Shown here in pieces: positions 33,701-40,855 of a DNA stretch of 45,565 nt; position 1 is the first letter of the stretch; every line of letters starts with the position of its first letter. This stretch comes from an uncultured Prevotellaceae bacterium (GTDB taxonomy: Bacteria > Bacteroidota > Bacteroidia > Bacteroidales > Bacteroidaceae). The notes under the pieces are model-generated. The model was not told the origin of the DNA. It made no database searches and worked only from the letters and a program-made list of their open reading frames with translations. The stretch is taken from positions 1-45,565 of the forward strand of contig CADADN010000081.1 of assembly GCA_902786665.1 (NCBI GenBank), read 5' to 3'. A program made the translations under genes and the position numbers.

Positions 33701-34137
33701 AGGAGTTAAAGAGGAGTTGAAAGGGAGTTAAAGGGGAGTTCTCCCTCGCCCCCGGCCTGCGGCCACCCCCTCTCGGGCAGCTATTTTATACACAAGTCTG
33801 CATCCATCTGAATAACAATTAATTAAAAAACGCTTCGCTAAAAAAAGAAATTAAAAGGCAAGAAAAATAGCTGTAAGTAAGAAAAAAACGCAAGCGTTTC
33901 TCAAAAAGGAGTAAAAAATTTTTCTTCCTTTTTTTGAGAGCCTTGGCACTTTTTCATTCTTCTTTCATATTTTCCTCCTTTTACTATCCTTTTTCTTCCT
34001 TTTTCATCTTGTTTATTGCAATCTTCTACAATCAATAATGTCTTGTTGACCAAATGCTTGTTGACCAAATGCTTAGAGATTTGTGCATAAAGATCAGCTC
34101 GGGCAGAGGGGGAGGAGTTAAAGGGACGTATGTTCAC
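33701..34137 (+). repeat. Intergenic ~100-bp repeat interrupted by an insertion
   Basis: The repeat seen uninterrupted at 6160-6262 (reverse orientation) is here split: left part 33701-33780, right part 34098-34137. The join point is duplicated as CTCGGGCAG on both sides of the inserted DNA. Upstream, 33680-33742 has runs of an 11-bp GGAGTTAAAGG-like unit. Confidence 0.85.
33781..34097. mobile_element. 317-bp MITE-like element with imperfect TIRs and 9-bp target duplication
   Basis: The element is flanked by the direct repeat CTCGGGCAG (33772-33780 and 34098-34106). Its ends are imperfect inverted repeats: CTATTTTATACACAAGTCT at the left, and the reverse complement of 34077-34097, CTGATCTTTATGCACAAATC.., at the right, sharing TATrCACAArTCT. 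Inside are a perfect hairpin AAACGC-AA-GCGTTT (33886-33899), an A/T-rich hairpin around 33901-33938, and a tandem 15-bp repeat (CTTGTTGACCAAATG at 34042 and 34057). There is no transposase, so it would need one in trans. Confidence 0.75.
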
Positions 34138-34240
34138 GTGGAGAAATACTTCCGCTGCTCACAAGACTATTGTCGCTAACTTCGTGCGCAGCGATAACTT
34201 CTTTAACTTCTATAACACTTCTCATCCTTTTCAATGACAA

Positions 34241-35017
34241 TCAGAACTTCACCTTGTAGGCGAGTCCGACGAAATGGCGATTGGGTTCGAGGTCGGAGTC
34301 GTCGTGCACGGTCTGGTAGCCATAGAAGAGGCTGAACTCATTCTGCTTGTTGATTTTATAGTCAGCACCAACATAGAATCGCATCTTTTCCAATTTCCAA
34401 GCGTTGAAAGTCTCGGCACTGACATAGGGAGTGATGGGGAATCCCTTGGTCTTGTATTCCGCCATCAAGCGGCTTCTGAGCACGTTCTTGCCCTTTCCAT
34501 TGTAGACGTGCTCCTCGCCGTCCCATCCCTGCTCGTAGTAACTCCAGCGCTCGTCGACCGTATATTCCGGCCGATAGGTGTATTGCCACCTTTCACGCAG
34601 CGACAACTCCACCTTTCCTATCTTGTGACTGCCTGTGAAGGAGACATCGAAACGATGCCTTGTCCCCCAGTACTGTCCGCACTTCTTGGGGTCGCCTATA
34701 TTGACGATGCCTCTCTGCACCTTTCCATCATCACTGTCGAAATAAGAGATGCGTTCGTTGTTGTCATACAGGAAGGTGTATCGTGCTGACACCTTGAGCC
34801 AAGAGAGGAGTTTGTAACTTGCACCGACGGTTGCCGACCATCTGTCTACGGTCTTCACATCGTCGCGGGTGCGCATCTCCACCTCCGCACCTACTGAGAG
34901 TTTCTTGTCTATCTTCTTCGTGCCTTCGATGGAAAGTATGGTGCCAAAGTCATCACTTTGCGCCATTCCGGCCATCGGCAGAAGTGCGACGGCCAGCATC
35001 ATCATCATTTTTTTCAT
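34241..35017 (-). CDS. DUF2490 family protein (probable outer-membrane beta-barrel)
   Basis: 258 aa from MKKMMMML, which opens the signal peptide (ending AGMAQ); an ATG at 35050 would add 11 residues before it. The mature part alternates polar and hydrophobic residues in strand-length blocks: KKLSVGAEVEMRTR, RWSATVGASYKLLSWLKVSARYTFLY, KVELSLRERWQYTY, ending in the aromatic-rich VGLAYKVKF. This is the DUF2490 pattern, seen as a small outer-membrane barrel. Last gene of a likely unit with DUF4956 and VTC genes, 49 bp after DUF4956. Confidence 0.85.
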   Translation of the reverse strand: MKKMMMMLAVALLPMAGMAQSDDFGTILSIEGTKKIDKKLSVGAEVEMRTRDDVKTVDRWSATVGASYKLLSWLKVSARYTFLYDNNERISYFDSDDGKVQRGIVNIGDPKKCGQYWGTRHRFDVSFTGSHKIGKVELSLRERWQYTYRPEYTVDERWSYYEQGWDGEEHVYNGKGKNVLRSRLMAEYKTKGFPITPYVSAETFNAWKLEKMRFYVGADYKINKQNEFSLFYGYQTVHDDSDLEPNRHFVGLAYKVKF

Positions 35018-35066
35018 AATGGTCCTTATGTTTGGGGTGATATGATTCAAGGGTGATGCCAGGAAA

Positions 35067-35738
35067 TCATGCGTCTTGCCATTCGGAGTTGCGCAGTTTC
35101 ACCTTGTTGTCCACGGAATTGGTGCCCGACTTGTTGGGATTCCGATAATAGACTTTCAACACGGCCATGTCGCGAAGCATGTCTATGCCTCCCACCTCCA
35201 CCTTGATGATTTCGAGTCCCGTCCTCTCCTTGAGGTCGGCGATGAGGTCCTCTTTCCTTTCGGGTTTGATGAGCTCGATGCGGTCATACTGGATGAGTTT
35301 GCATGGCTCCACCTTGAGGAAGTGTTCACACATCCACACAACAAAGACGATGAGTGCATTGGTGGCAATCAGTTCCATGTATGGCATGTTGGATGCGAGT
35401 GCGTTGACCACGGATAGACAGAGCACGATGAAGAGGTAGGTCATCTCTCTGACGGGCATGGCATCCGTCCTGTATCTCATGATGCTGAAAATACCGAACA
35501 TACCGATGCCGACGCCGATGCCGGTCTTCCCCTTCATATCCTCCAATACGAAAATCATGAAGAAGACGATGAAGAAGATGGACACTCCGATGAGGATGAA
35601 GGTGAAGTAGAAGTCACGCCTTCTGCTCTTTGGGTAATAGAGCAAATGAACGATGATCCAGTTGACAACCATGCAGATGGCGAAGCGCACCATCATGAAA
35701 AGGTACTCTCCTGAGACGAGACTGAGCATTTTATCCAT
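35067..35738 (-). CDS. DUF4956 family membrane protein
   Basis: 223 aa. Four predicted membrane segments (about 13-33, 45-66, 98-113, 120-137) with the conserved loop GIGVGIGMFGIFSIMRYRTD between them, then a cytoplasmic tail (EDLIADLKERTGLEIIKVEVGGID) of ferredoxin-like appearance. DUF4956 proteins commonly neighbour VTC-domain proteins in bacteria, as here, which suggests a joint role in polyphosphate synthesis or transport. The 92-bp gap to the VTC gene is mostly 9-bp repeats. Confidence 0.88.
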   Translation of the reverse strand: MDKMLSLVSGEYLFMMVRFAICMVVNWIIVHLLYYPKSRRRDFYFTFILIGVSIFFIVFFMIFVLEDMKGKTGIGVGIGMFGIFSIMRYRTDAMPVREMTYLFIVLCLSVVNALASNMPYMELIATNALIVFVVWMCEHFLKVEPCKLIQYDRIELIKPERKEDLIADLKERTGLEIIKVEVGGIDMLRDMAVLKVYYRNPNKSGTNSVDNKVKLRNSEWQDA

Positions 35739-35775
35739 TGAACGTTTATATTATGTTTTTTTTGATTTTTTGATG

Positions 35776-35838
35776 AGTAATCGGAGTAATCGGAATAATC
35801 AGAGTAATCGGAGTTGTCGGAGTAATCGGATTATTCGG
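35776..35838 (-). repeat. 9-bp tandem array (CCGATTACT), about 7 units, starting in the VTC stop codon
   Basis: On the minus strand the units are CCGAATAAT (covering the last codons and stop of the VTC gene), CCGATTACT, CCGACAACT, CCGATTACT, CTGATTATT and two CCGATTACT. It fills most of the gap to the DUF4956 gene. Confidence 0.88.
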
Positions 35839-36577
35839 CTGTTGCTGCGATTTTCCTGATGTCCACGAGTTTGGGTTTGAACCTGTTCACCTTGAGGTGA
35901 TGGTTGGTGAGTGCCGACCCCATGCAGTATTTGCTGAAGCCGTGAGGGAAGACTCGTAGCGTGCGTAGCATCTCGAGTACCGGAGAGTAACACAGTCCGT
36001 CACGCTTGAGTTCCACGATGACGAGCGGGTATATGGCCTTGTCCTTCCCCGTGACGAGGTTGTGGAACTGCAGGTTGGTGTCGATGGTGAGTCGCTCCGT
36101 CCTTGCCTTGTTGACCAGTGTGATGCGGTCGAAATCATTGTGTATGGCAGGCATTAGTGTGCCGGCATCATACCTGAGATGCTTTGCCAGGAACTGCAGC
36201 TTCTCCTCGTCGAAATCCATCCCTTCCACCTGCATGCGCTTTTTCTTCGTCCTCCCATGGTTGTTCTTGGTCTTGACCTCCATGAACTGCAGGTTGCTGC
36301 TCACGTAGGTGCGGAAGCGTATCTTCTGTCTTCCCGCGTGACCGTGCTGGTGGGTGTAGAACATGTCGTAGTCCACGGTGTCGTAATAGGTGGTGCTATA
36401 CCGCATGTTGCGCTGCCCGTCGATTTCCTGCACCATATAGTCCTCCAAGGCCATGCCGAGCAGGGTCTCGAGCACAGGCATGGTGGTGACGAACTTGGTG
36501 TCGATGCGATTCATCAGTCTGATGCCGCTCATTTCGTCCAAGGAGATGGGGGCGAATCTGGCGAGGATTTCTTCCAT
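35831..36577 (-). CDS. VTC-domain protein (polyphosphate polymerase-like)
   Basis: 248 aa, cytoplasmic. VTC/CYTH-like tunnel-fold signatures are visible in order: LMNRIDTKF (basic binding residues), STTYYDTVDYDMFYTHQ, QKIRFRTYV, FMEVKTKN, TERLTIDTNLQF and LVIVELKRDG. In yeast Vtc4 this domain makes polyphosphate from ATP; bacterial copies next to DUF4956 are predicted to do the same at the membrane. It lies 42 bp after aspartate-semialdehyde dehydrogenase on the same strand and could be cotranscribed with it. Confidence 0.9.
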   Translation of the reverse strand: MEEILARFAPISLDEMSGIRLMNRIDTKFVTTMPVLETLLGMALEDYMVQEIDGQRNMRYSTTYYDTVDYDMFYTHQHGHAGRQKIRFRTYVSSNLQFMEVKTKNNHGRTKKKRMQVEGMDFDEEKLQFLAKHLRYDAGTLMPAIHNDFDRITLVNKARTERLTIDTNLQFHNLVTGKDKAIYPLVIVELKRDGLCYSPVLEMLRTLRVFPHGFSKYCMGSALTNHHLKVNRFKPKLVDIRKIAATAE

Positions 36578-36619
36578 GGGGTGATTTATTTCTATAATTT
36601 GCTGAAAAGATGACGCGTC

Positions 36620-37630
36620 TTATTTCACGTCACCCACCTTGATGAGGTATTCGGCGATTTGCACGGCATTGAGCGCCGCACCCTTTCTGATTTGGTCGCC
36701 ACTGAGCCAGAGGGTGAGTCCGCAGTCGTCGGCGAGGTCCTTGCGCACGCGTCCCACATAGATGTCGTCGTGCCCTGCGGTGTCGAGCGGCATGGGATAG
36801 ACGAGGTTGGCGGGGTCGTCGCAAAGGGTGCATCCCGGTGCTGCTGCTATGGCGGCCTGTGCCTGCTCCACGCTGATGGGGCTTTCCGTCTCAATCCACA
36901 CGCTTTCGGAGTGTGAGCGGAGCGATGACACACGCACGCAGGTGGCGGAGCACTTCACGTCGGAATGCATAATTTTCCGTGTCTCGTTATACATCTTCAT
37001 CTCCTCCTTGGTGTATCCGTTGGGCTGGAACACGTCGATTTGAGGGATGACATTATAGGCGAGCTGGTAGGGGAATTTCTTCACGGTGACTGGCTTCTCC
37101 TCAACGATTTCACGGTATTGCTGTTCAAGTTCGGCCATGGCGGCGGCACCTGCACCGCTGGCGCTCTGGTAACTGGAGACGTGTATGCGCTTGATGTGTG
37201 AGAGCTGCTCCAATGGTTGCAGCACCACTACCATCATGATGGTGGTGCAGTTGGGGTTGGCGATGATGCCCCTGGGCCTGTCAAGGGCGTCGGCGGCATT
37301 GCATTCCGGCACCACGAGAGGCACATCTTCGTCCATGCGGAAAGCGCTGGAGTTGTCGATCATCACTGCGCCATAACGGGTGATGGTGTCGGCGAATTCC
37401 TTGGAGGTTCCGGCTCCTGCCGAAGTGAAGGCGATGTCCACATCCTTGAAGTCATCGTTGTGTTGCAAGAGTTTCACTTCAATCTCCTTGCCTTTGAACA
37501 CATACTTCCTGCCCGCGCTGCGTGTCGAGCCAAACAACACCAGTTCATCGATGGGAAAATCACGCTCTTCGAGCACCCTGAGGAACTCCTGCCCCACGGC
37601 GCCACTAGCACCAACAATCGCTACTTTCAT
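36620..37630 (-). CDS. asd: Aspartate-semialdehyde dehydrogenase
   Basis: 336 aa, normal length. The NADP-binding Rossmann start [14 protein letters not shown], the catalytic cysteine C128 in [17 protein letters not shown] and the later conserved [10 protein letters not shown] block identify it. It reduces aspartyl-4-phosphate to aspartate semialdehyde, the branch point to lysine/diaminopimelate, threonine and methionine. A TAATTTTG element lies 42 bp upstream. This is core metabolism between accessory genes. Confidence 0.95.
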   Translation of the reverse strand: MKVAIVGASGAVGQEFLRVLEERDFPIDELVLFGSTRSAGRKYVFKGKEIEVKLLQHNDDFKDVDIAFTSAGAGTSKEFADTITRYGAVMIDNSSAFRMDEDVPLVVPECNAADALDRPRGIIANPNCTTIMMVVVLQPLEQLSHIKRIHVSSYQSASGAGAAAMAELEQQYREIVEEKPVTVKKFPYQLAYNVIPQIDVFQPNGYTKEEMKMYNETRKIMHSDVKCSATCVRVSSLRSHSESVWIETESPISVEQAQAAIAAAPGCTLCDDPANLVYPMPLDTAGHDDIYVGRVRKDLADDCGLTLWLSGDQIRKGAALNAVQIAEYLIKVGDVK

Positions 37631-37671
37631 CTTGTTTTTTTACATTTTAATGATTGAAACAGTTTGGGTGG

Positions 37672-37679
37672 CAAAATTA
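37672..37679 (-). promoter_or_regulatory. Putative -7 promoter element for asd
   Basis: TAATTTTG on the minus strand, 42 bp upstream of the asd start, matches TAnnTTTG; the nearest -33-like ATTG is at a slightly long spacing of 22 bp. Confidence 0.45.
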
Positions 37680-37760
37680 CAACTTTTCACCCGAAAAACT
37701 GCAATATTGACAGTATTTTTTCCGCTTTGCTCACGAAAACGCAAAAAAACCAACAAAAAG

Positions 37761-37859
37761 CCAGTGTCCCTAGAGGCTCCAGAAGTACTGGAGACACCAG
37801 GGACACTAGGAAATCTAGAAAATCCAGAAAATCCAGAAAATCTAGAAAATCTAGAAAAA
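37761..37859. repeat. 9-bp tandem array (CTAGAAAAT/CCAGAAAAT), 11 units
   Basis: Units run from CCAGTGTCC through CTAGAGGCT, CCAGAAGTA, CTGGAGACA, CCAGGGACA, CTAGGAAAT, CTAGAAAAT, two CCAGAAAAT and CTAGAAAAT to CTAGAAAAA. The degenerate end lies towards asd and the homogeneous end towards the stop of the esterase gene (37872), as expected if expansion is most recent near the stop. Confidence 0.88.
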
Positions 37860-37871
37860 AGCCCTAGAAAA

Positions 37872-39149
37872 TCACTTGAACAACAGCTGTGCAAACTGAT
37901 AGAGGCTGCGCCTCCAGGTCTGCCACTCGTGAGCCGTTTCGGGCGACACATAGGAATGTGCGTTGATGCCTATTGCCCTGAGGTCTTCGGCTGCCTTGTC
38001 GACACCCATCCTGTTCTCCCTACTGCCACAGCTCATGAACAGCACCTTGTTGGTTTTCTTGAAATCAGTTGCGTCCTTCAATTCATCGGTGTTGAAGGTG
38101 CCGCCGCTGAACATGCCCACATAAGCGAATGTCGTGGGGTTGGCCAGCGTAATCATATGGGTCTGCATGCCACCCATGGAGAGGCCTGCCAATGCACGGT
38201 GTTCCGTGTCGGCAATGACGCGGTAGTTCTTCTCCACCATGGGGATGATGTCTTTCAGCAATACGCTCTGGAAGTCACTGAAGCCGCCGAAACCACGACG
38301 GGGACCACCGGGACGACCGGGACCGCCAGGACCACCTTGACCACCGGGACGACCACCAGGCCCCATGCCCTGAGGACGCTGGCCGCCAGGACCTTGCCCC
38401 ATGCCTTGCGGGCGCTGCCCACCCTGGCCTTGCGGACGTGGTCCCATGCCTGGGAAGCCGCCGAATGCGTTCTGCGTGGTATCGGGATGTGCCGGCTGTG
38501 CGTTCAGTCCGTTGTCCATCACGATGATGAAGGGCACGGCCTTGCCAGCAGCGATGAGGTTGTCCATGATGATGCCGGTCTTGCCTTGTGCCGACCACCC
38601 TGTCTCATTCTCACCCATGCCGTGTTGCAGGTAGAGCACGGGGAATTTCTGCGTGGGATTTTCGCGGTAAGCGGCTGGGAGGTAGATGTAGCAATGGCGC
38701 ATCTTCTCTGTCACGGTGGAGTAATAATACACCTCGTTGACCGAGCCTTGCGGGACGTTCTTCACGGTATAGAATTCCTCGTCGGCAGCGGGGATGTCGA
38801 TGCCACTGCCCCATCTGCTGGCTCCATAATAGTATTTGCTTCCCGGATCGGGTACGGAAGCACCGTCGATGTTGAGTTGGTAATAATGGAATCCCTCATC
38901 TTGCGGGGCGGACTCTCCGGTCCAAACGCCATTGGCGTCTTTCACCAAGTCGTATTTCACACCGCCGATGTCGAGTTTGACACTGTTGGCTTCGGGTGCA
39001 GAGATGCGAGCACGCACCATGCGCTGTGAATTGACCATAGGATACTCCTGCCCTTCCTGGTTGGTACTTGCCGGCTTGAAGTCTTCTACAACTTGAGCAC
39101 TGGCCATGACTGCTACAAAGGCAGCCGACATAAGAAACAGACGTTTCAT
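37872..39149 (-). CDS. Secreted CE1-type esterase (feruloyl/acetyl-xylan esterase-like)
   Basis: 425 aa from MKRLFLM (an ATG two codons upstream is also possible). Signal peptide to about ASAQ, an N-terminal immunoglobulin-like module (about 40-110), then a putative-esterase alpha/beta-hydrolase domain. FPVLYLQHGMGENETGW, nucleophile S324 in AGLSMGGMQTH and a likely catalytic H407 in ETAHEWQTW. Related Prevotella/Bacteroides proteins remove feruloyl or acetyl groups from xylan. Unusual: a Gly/Pro/Arg/Gln-rich insertion of about 60 residues (230-290, repeats of RPQGMGxG and GGPGG) in a loop before the nucleophile. Divergent from the SGNH-DUF5703-GH43 operon. Confidence 0.9.
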   Translation of the reverse strand: MKRLFLMSAAFVAVMASAQVVEDFKPASTNQEGQEYPMVNSQRMVRARISAPEANSVKLDIGGVKYDLVKDANGVWTGESAPQDEGFHYYQLNIDGASVPDPGSKYYYGASRWGSGIDIPAADEEFYTVKNVPQGSVNEVYYYSTVTEKMRHCYIYLPAAYRENPTQKFPVLYLQHGMGENETGWSAQGKTGIIMDNLIAAGKAVPFIIVMDNGLNAQPAHPDTTQNAFGGFPGMGPRPQGQGGQRPQGMGQGPGGQRPQGMGPGGRPGGQGGPGGPGRPGGPRRGFGGFSDFQSVLLKDIIPMVEKNYRVIADTEHRALAGLSMGGMQTHMITLANPTTFAYVGMFSGGTFNTDELKDATDFKKTNKVLFMSCGSRENRMGVDKAAEDLRAIGINAHSYVSPETAHEWQTWRRSLYQFAQLLFK

Positions 39150-39357
39150 AAGCATGTTTTTGAATAAGTTTTTACAAATATGATAGATAATCAGTTAGTT
39201 GCTCTTGACAACATTTAGACGCAAAATCGTAAAAAAAGTAAAAAGCAGAGAAGCCATTTGTGAAAAATTAACATTTTAGCACCGGCAGAGCCGGCGCTAA
39301 AATCAGGGAGCGAGCAATTTCTTGGCCTTTTTTAGCCCTTCTTTCAAGTTTATTTGC

Positions 39358-39365
39358 TACATTTG
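39358..39365 (+). promoter_or_regulatory. Putative -7 promoter element for the SGNH-DUF5703-GH43 operon
   Basis: TACATTTG matches TAnnTTTG and ends 17 bp before the ATG at 39383. No good -33 box at the usual spacing. The rest of the 233-bp divergent spacer holds no supported gene. Confidence 0.45.
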
Positions 39366-39382
39366 CAGAAAATACGGAAAAA

Positions 39383-40789
39383 ATGAAGAGAACAATCCTT
39401 TTGGCCATCTGTTGCATTACATCGTTGGCATCCATTGCCAAGGTGACCCTCCCGAAAATGTTCGGGGAGGGGATGGTGCTCCAACAGTCTTCGAAAGCCA
39501 ACCTCTGGGGCGAGGCCCGCAAATCCTCCACGGTGAAGGTCACCACCTCGTGGGACGACCGCACCTACACCACCCGCAGCGACGGTGAAGGCCGTTGGCG
39601 GATGGCCATCGACACCCCCTCCGCCGGTGGTCCATATGTCATCACCTTCGACGACGGAGAGAAGACCACCCTTGGCGACATCCTCGTCGGCGAGGTGTGG
39701 GTGTGCAGCGGGCAGAGCAACATGGAGATGCCGATGAAAGGTTTCAAGGGCCAGCCGGTGGAAGGTGCCGTCATCGACTGCCTCCACAGCACAGACCCTC
39801 AGCTCCGTATGTTCACCGTGAAACGCAACAGCCAGTTCGCTCCCGTCGACACCGTCAGCGGCAGTTGGCTCTCCGCCTGTCCGCCACACACGCGTGACTT
39901 CAGCGCCACCGCCTATTATTTCGGCAGGGAGTTGCGCCAGGTGCTGCAGGTCCCCGTCGGTTTGATTGTCACCTCGTGGGGCGGTTCCGCCTGCGAGGCA
40001 TGGATGACTGCCGACTGGCTTCGTGCCTTCCCCGACGCCAAGGTGCCTCAAAGCGCCAGCGACATCAAGTCGCCCAACCGCACCCCCACGGTGCTCTTCA
40101 ACGGCATGTTACACCCGTTGGTGGGCTACACCATGCGAGGCGTCATATGGTATCAAGGCGAGGACAACGTACCACGTCATCCCACCTATGCCGCCATGCT
40201 CGGCACGATGGTGCAAGGATGGCGCACCTTGTGGCAGCAAGGCGACTTCCCTTTCTACTATTGCCAAATCGCCCCCTACGACTACAGCCTCATCGACTGG
40301 GACGTGAACAGCGCACTGCTGCGTGAGCAGCAGGCATTGGTGGAGCGCCAAGTGCCCAACACCGGCATGGCCGTTCTGATGGACGCTGGTTTGGAATACG
40401 GCATACATCCACGCAAGAAACGTGAGGCTGGCGAGCGTCTCGCCCTCCTCGCCCTTGGAAAGACCTATGATGTGGAAGGCATCCCGGAGTTCGCCCGCTA
40501 CGAAGGGGTGGAGTTTCAAGGCGACACCGCCGTGGTGCGTTTCGACCGCTCCCGCGAGTGGGTGTATTTCGACCGTGGCACGACGAGCGAATTGTTTGAA
40601 ATCGCCGGTGCCGACAAGGTGTTCCATCCCGCCAAGGCATGGATCAACCGCAACCGTGTCTACCTCCACAGCGACAAAGTGCCGCACCCCGTGGCGGTGA
40701 GATACGCCTTCCGCAACTGGGCCGACGGCGACCTCTTCTGCGACGGCCTACCCGTCAGCTCTTTCCGCAGCGACGACTGGGAAAAATAA
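39383..40789 (+). CDS. Secreted SGNH esterase (sialate O-acetylesterase family)
   Basis: 468 aa with signal peptide MKRTILLAICCITSLASIAK. After an N-terminal beta-sandwich with LPKMFGEGMVLQQ, the SASA-type catalytic motif GEVWVCSGQSNMEM appears with the nucleophile S112; ATAYYFGRELRQ and SWGGSACEAWM follow, and H336 or its neighbour in GIHPRKKREAGERL supplies the Asp/His end of the triad. Members remove O-acetyl groups from sialic acid or, in plant-polysaccharide loci, from xylan or other hemicellulose. Given the GH43 and esterase neighbours, a hemicellulose substrate is likely. First gene of a three-gene operon. Confidence 0.92.
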   Translation: MKRTILLAICCITSLASIAKVTLPKMFGEGMVLQQSSKANLWGEARKSSTVKVTTSWDDRTYTTRSDGEGRWRMAIDTPSAGGPYVITFDDGEKTTLGDILVGEVWVCSGQSNMEMPMKGFKGQPVEGAVIDCLHSTDPQLRMFTVKRNSQFAPVDTVSGSWLSACPPHTRDFSATAYYFGRELRQVLQVPVGLIVTSWGGSACEAWMTADWLRAFPDAKVPQSASDIKSPNRTPTVLFNGMLHPLVGYTMRGVIWYQGEDNVPRHPTYAAMLGTMVQGWRTLWQQGDFPFYYCQIAPYDYSLIDWDVNSALLREQQALVERQVPNTGMAVLMDAGLEYGIHPRKKREAGERLALLALGKTYDVEGIPEFARYEGVEFQGDTAVVRFDRSREWVYFDRGTTSELFEIAGADKVFHPAKAWINRNRVYLHSDKVPHPVAVRYAFRNWADGDLFCDGLPVSSFRSDDWEK

Positions 40790-40792
40790 AGT

Positions 40793-40855
40793 CCCTAAAG
40801 ACCCCCAAAACCCCAAAAACCCCAAAGACCCCAAAAACCCTAAAGACCCTAAAAA
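40793..40855 (+). repeat. 9-bp tandem array (CCCTAAAGA/CCCCAAAAA), 7 units, abutting the DUF5703 start
   Basis: Units CCCTAAAGA, CCCCCAAAA, CCCCAAAAA, CCCCAAAGA, CCCCAAAAA, CCCTAAAGA, CCCTAAAAA occupy the entire gap from 3 bp after the SGNH stop to the ATG at 40856. No Shine-Dalgarno sequence is present, so translation of the next gene must start directly from the array. Same family as 8188-8259. Confidence 0.92.

Noticed and set aside
33901-34137. A 78-codon minus-strand reading frame
   Set aside because: It starts in the interrupted repeat and runs through the inserted element, is Lys/Arg-rich low complexity encoded by A/T hairpins, and is explained by the insertion.
37380-39029. A long plus-strand frame (549 codons) antisense to asd and the esterase
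   Set aside because: It overlaps two well-recognised genes on the other strand and its translation is rich in H, V and A without motifs, as expected for the antisense of GC-rich genes.
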